Positions 62,697-64,000 of a stretch of DNA of 64,000 nucleotides are shown in pieces. Source of the DNA: Kitasatospora phosalacinea (GTDB lineage: Bacteria; Actinomycetota; Actinomycetes; Streptomycetales; Streptomycetaceae); contig NZ_JNWZ01000012.1 of the NCBI RefSeq assembly GCF_000716545.1, forward strand, positions 55,420-119,419, written 5' to 3'. The position numbers and the translations under genes are program-made. The first letter of the stretch is position 1; each line of letters starts with the position of its first letter. The notes beneath the pieces were generated by a model. The model did not search any database and had not been told where the DNA came from. It saw nothing but the letters and a program-made list of their open reading frames with translations.

Positions 62697-64000
62697 CGGG
62701 TCGGCTCCGTTCGGGCGTCCGTCGGCGGCACCAGCCGGACGCCGGCGCGCGGGATGTGGAAGGCGGGCAGGCCGTCGGCGAGGCACAGCAGATCCGCCTC
62801 GATCACGGGTCCGGCCCCGCCGGTGACCTCGCGGACGTGGACCCGGTACTCCAGCAGCCGGGTCGCCGGGGTCACCTGGCCGCGGCAGCGCAGGTCGTAC
62901 GGCAGGCCCGGTACGGGTTCGAACCGCCAGCCGTCCCGGTCGACGGTGTGGCCGAGCGCGGCCAGGTGGAAGGCGAGCGCCTGCAGCCCGGCCTCGAACA
63001 TCAGCGTTCCGGGCATGCACGGGTCGTTGCGGAAGTGGCCGGGGAAGAACCAGTCGTCCGGCCGCACCTCGGTGCGGGCGCTCAGGAAGCCCCTCCCCCA
63101 CGGGCCGCCCACCGGGTCGAACGCCGTCACCTCGTGCAGCAGCGCCAGGTGTCCCGACGGCGGGCGCGGGGTGGCCCGGTGGCCGGCGGTGGCCTCCCAG
63201 CCCGGCCCGAAGCAGTCCAGCGGACGGCCCTCGGCGAACGCCCGCAGCTCCGCCCGGCCGAACCGGGTCCGCGTCCCGGCCACCACCGGCGGCTCGGCCC
63301 GGCCCGGCGGCGGCTCCTCGGCGAGCGTCCGGACGACGCCGCCGGACGACGCCAGTTCGGCGTCCGTGAAGTGGCCGGCCTGCCCGTCGGTCAGGGTCAG
63401 GCAGAGCCGCTCGCCGTTGTAACAGGCATACTGGAAGAAGAACAGCCGCACCCCGTCGTGGGCCGCGTACCGGTCGATGGAGATCTCGTACCGCAGCCGG
63501 TCGCCCGGCCGGGGCAGCGGGCCGTGGAACTCCAGCCGGCAGCCGAGCAGCCGGTACACCCGGTCGTCCGGGTTGTCGAGGTCCACCCCGAGCCAGCTGA
63601 TCAGCAGCAGGTCGGCCTGCCCCGCCTCGACGAACGGGCCCGCCGCCATCCGGCCGGCCGCGTCCAGGTACCAGGCGTCCGGCGCCACGTCCGTCTCGGT
63701 CCGGATCGTTCCCCGGCCCATGCCGCCCGGCTCGCCCGTGAGCGCCGTGACCCGGTCGGCCAGCAGCAGCGGCGGCATCGGCATCCGGGTCTGCCGCGGC
63801 CGGGAGTCGAGCGCCGCGAACCGCGGCCCGAACACCTCCGAGACCCGCCCGGACGCCAACCGCTCCAGCTCCGCCCGGCCCCACAGCACCGCGCCGTCCG
63901 CCGCGGCGACGGCCCCGGAGCCGGCGGGCGTGCCGGGAGTCGCGGGGACGGCGGGCGCGGCCGGGGCGGGGACGGTCGGCGGGGCGGGCGGGAACGGGGC
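62693..64000 (-). CDS. PfaC-like PUFA synthase subunit, C-terminal FabA-type dehydratase domains (5' end outside window)
   Basis: About 435 residues visible; the frame is open to the window edge through an Ala/Pro-rich linker, so GTG at 63889 is not the start. Two FabA-like double-hotdog domains. The first carries GPFVEAGQADLLLISWLGVD and DRVYRLLGCRLEFHGPL, close to the first dehydratase of PfaC-type polyunsaturated fatty acid synthases; the second has WFFPGHFRNDPCMPGTLMFE with the catalytic His. In PfaC these follow KS and chain-length-factor domains, expected beyond the edge. They catalyse dehydration/isomerisation during chain building. First visible gene of the operon running down to luxC. 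Confidence 0.85.
   Translation of the reverse strand, partial: APFPPAPPTVPAPAAPAVPATPGTPAGSGAVAAADGAVLWGRAELERLASGRVSEVFGPRFAALDSRPRQTRMPMPPLLLADRVTALTGEPGGMGRGTIRTETDVAPDAWYLDAAGRMAAGPFVEAGQADLLLISWLGVDLDNPDDRVYRLLGCRLEFHGPLPRPGDRLRYEISIDRYAAHDGVRLFFFQYACYNGERLCLTLTDGQAGHFTDAELASSGGVVRTLAEEPPPGRAEPPVVAGTRTRFGRAELRAFAEGRPLDCFGPGWEATAGHRATPRPPSGHLALLHEVTAFDPVGGPWGRGFLSARTEVRPDDWFFPGHFRNDPCMPGTLMFEAGLQALAFHLAALGHTVDRDGWRFEPVPGLPYDLRCRGQVTPATRLLEYRVHVREVTGGAGPVIEADLLCLADGLPAFHIPRAGVRLVPPTDARTEPTR

Overview
The window is very GC-rich DNA (third codon positions almost always G or C, many GTG starts, ATGA/GTGA start-stop overlaps) from a filamentous actinomycete, Streptomyces or Kitasatospora. The left edge carries one side of a phosphinothricin-peptide (bialaphos/phosalacine type) cluster. 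Such clusters are known from S. viridochromogenes, S. hygroscopicus and Kitasatospora phosalacinea, so a Kitasatospora is a reasonable guess but is not proven by the sequence.

Layout. (1) 1-11440, plus strand: an almost gap-free operon phpJ-phpK-pms-phsA-pat-bah-two thioesterases-MFS transporter, then a separately promoted LuxR-type regulator (phpR-like). (2) 11457-26000: ordinary chromosomal genes (FAD oxidase, DUF427, two Lrp/AsnC regulators, hydrolases, an NmrA-type reductase, a STAS anti-anti-sigma factor, a 39-residue membrane peptide, a large LuxR-AAA regulator, a two-gene copper amine oxidase-like pair, a dienelactone-hydrolase-like protein lacking its nucleophile, a lipoprotein). (3) 26309-43000: a SARP regulator followed by three adjacent peptide (RiPP) systems: a radical-SAM/SPASM system with two small precursors, one of which contains the same 12-residue block twice; a divergent radical-SAM operon with a 66-residue peptide, a diiron/heme-oxygenase-like enzyme, a nucleotide cyclase-AAA protein, a subtilase and a GAF protein; and a convergent class III lanthipeptide system (LanKC plus three precursors, with an ABC transporter upstream). 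(4) 44944-64000, minus strand: a long operon entering from beyond the right edge. It encodes a PfaC-like polyunsaturated-fatty-acid-synthase dehydratase subunit, a P450, a beta-lactamase-fold hydrolase, a PhyH dioxygenase, a 2543-residue A-PCP-KS-AT-KR-ACP-C megasynthase, a methyltransferase, a TauD dioxygenase, a POT transporter, and a complete LuxE-LuxD-LuxC-like fatty acid reductase set without luciferase genes.

How the parts may work together. Hexamers of the form NACCGG/NACCGC repeated at exactly 11-bp spacing occur upstream of the SARP gene, on both strands of the divergent RiPP promoter region, and upstream of the lanthipeptide synthetase. This suggests (inference) that the SARP controls itself and all three peptide systems. 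In the right-hand cluster the PfaC-like and hybrid NRPS-PKS proteins would build an acyl or lipopeptide-like chain, three oxygenases and a methyltransferase would decorate it, and the LuxCDE-like trio would release, activate and reduce an acyl group to an aldehyde. This combination is the strongest candidate for an undescribed system in the window.
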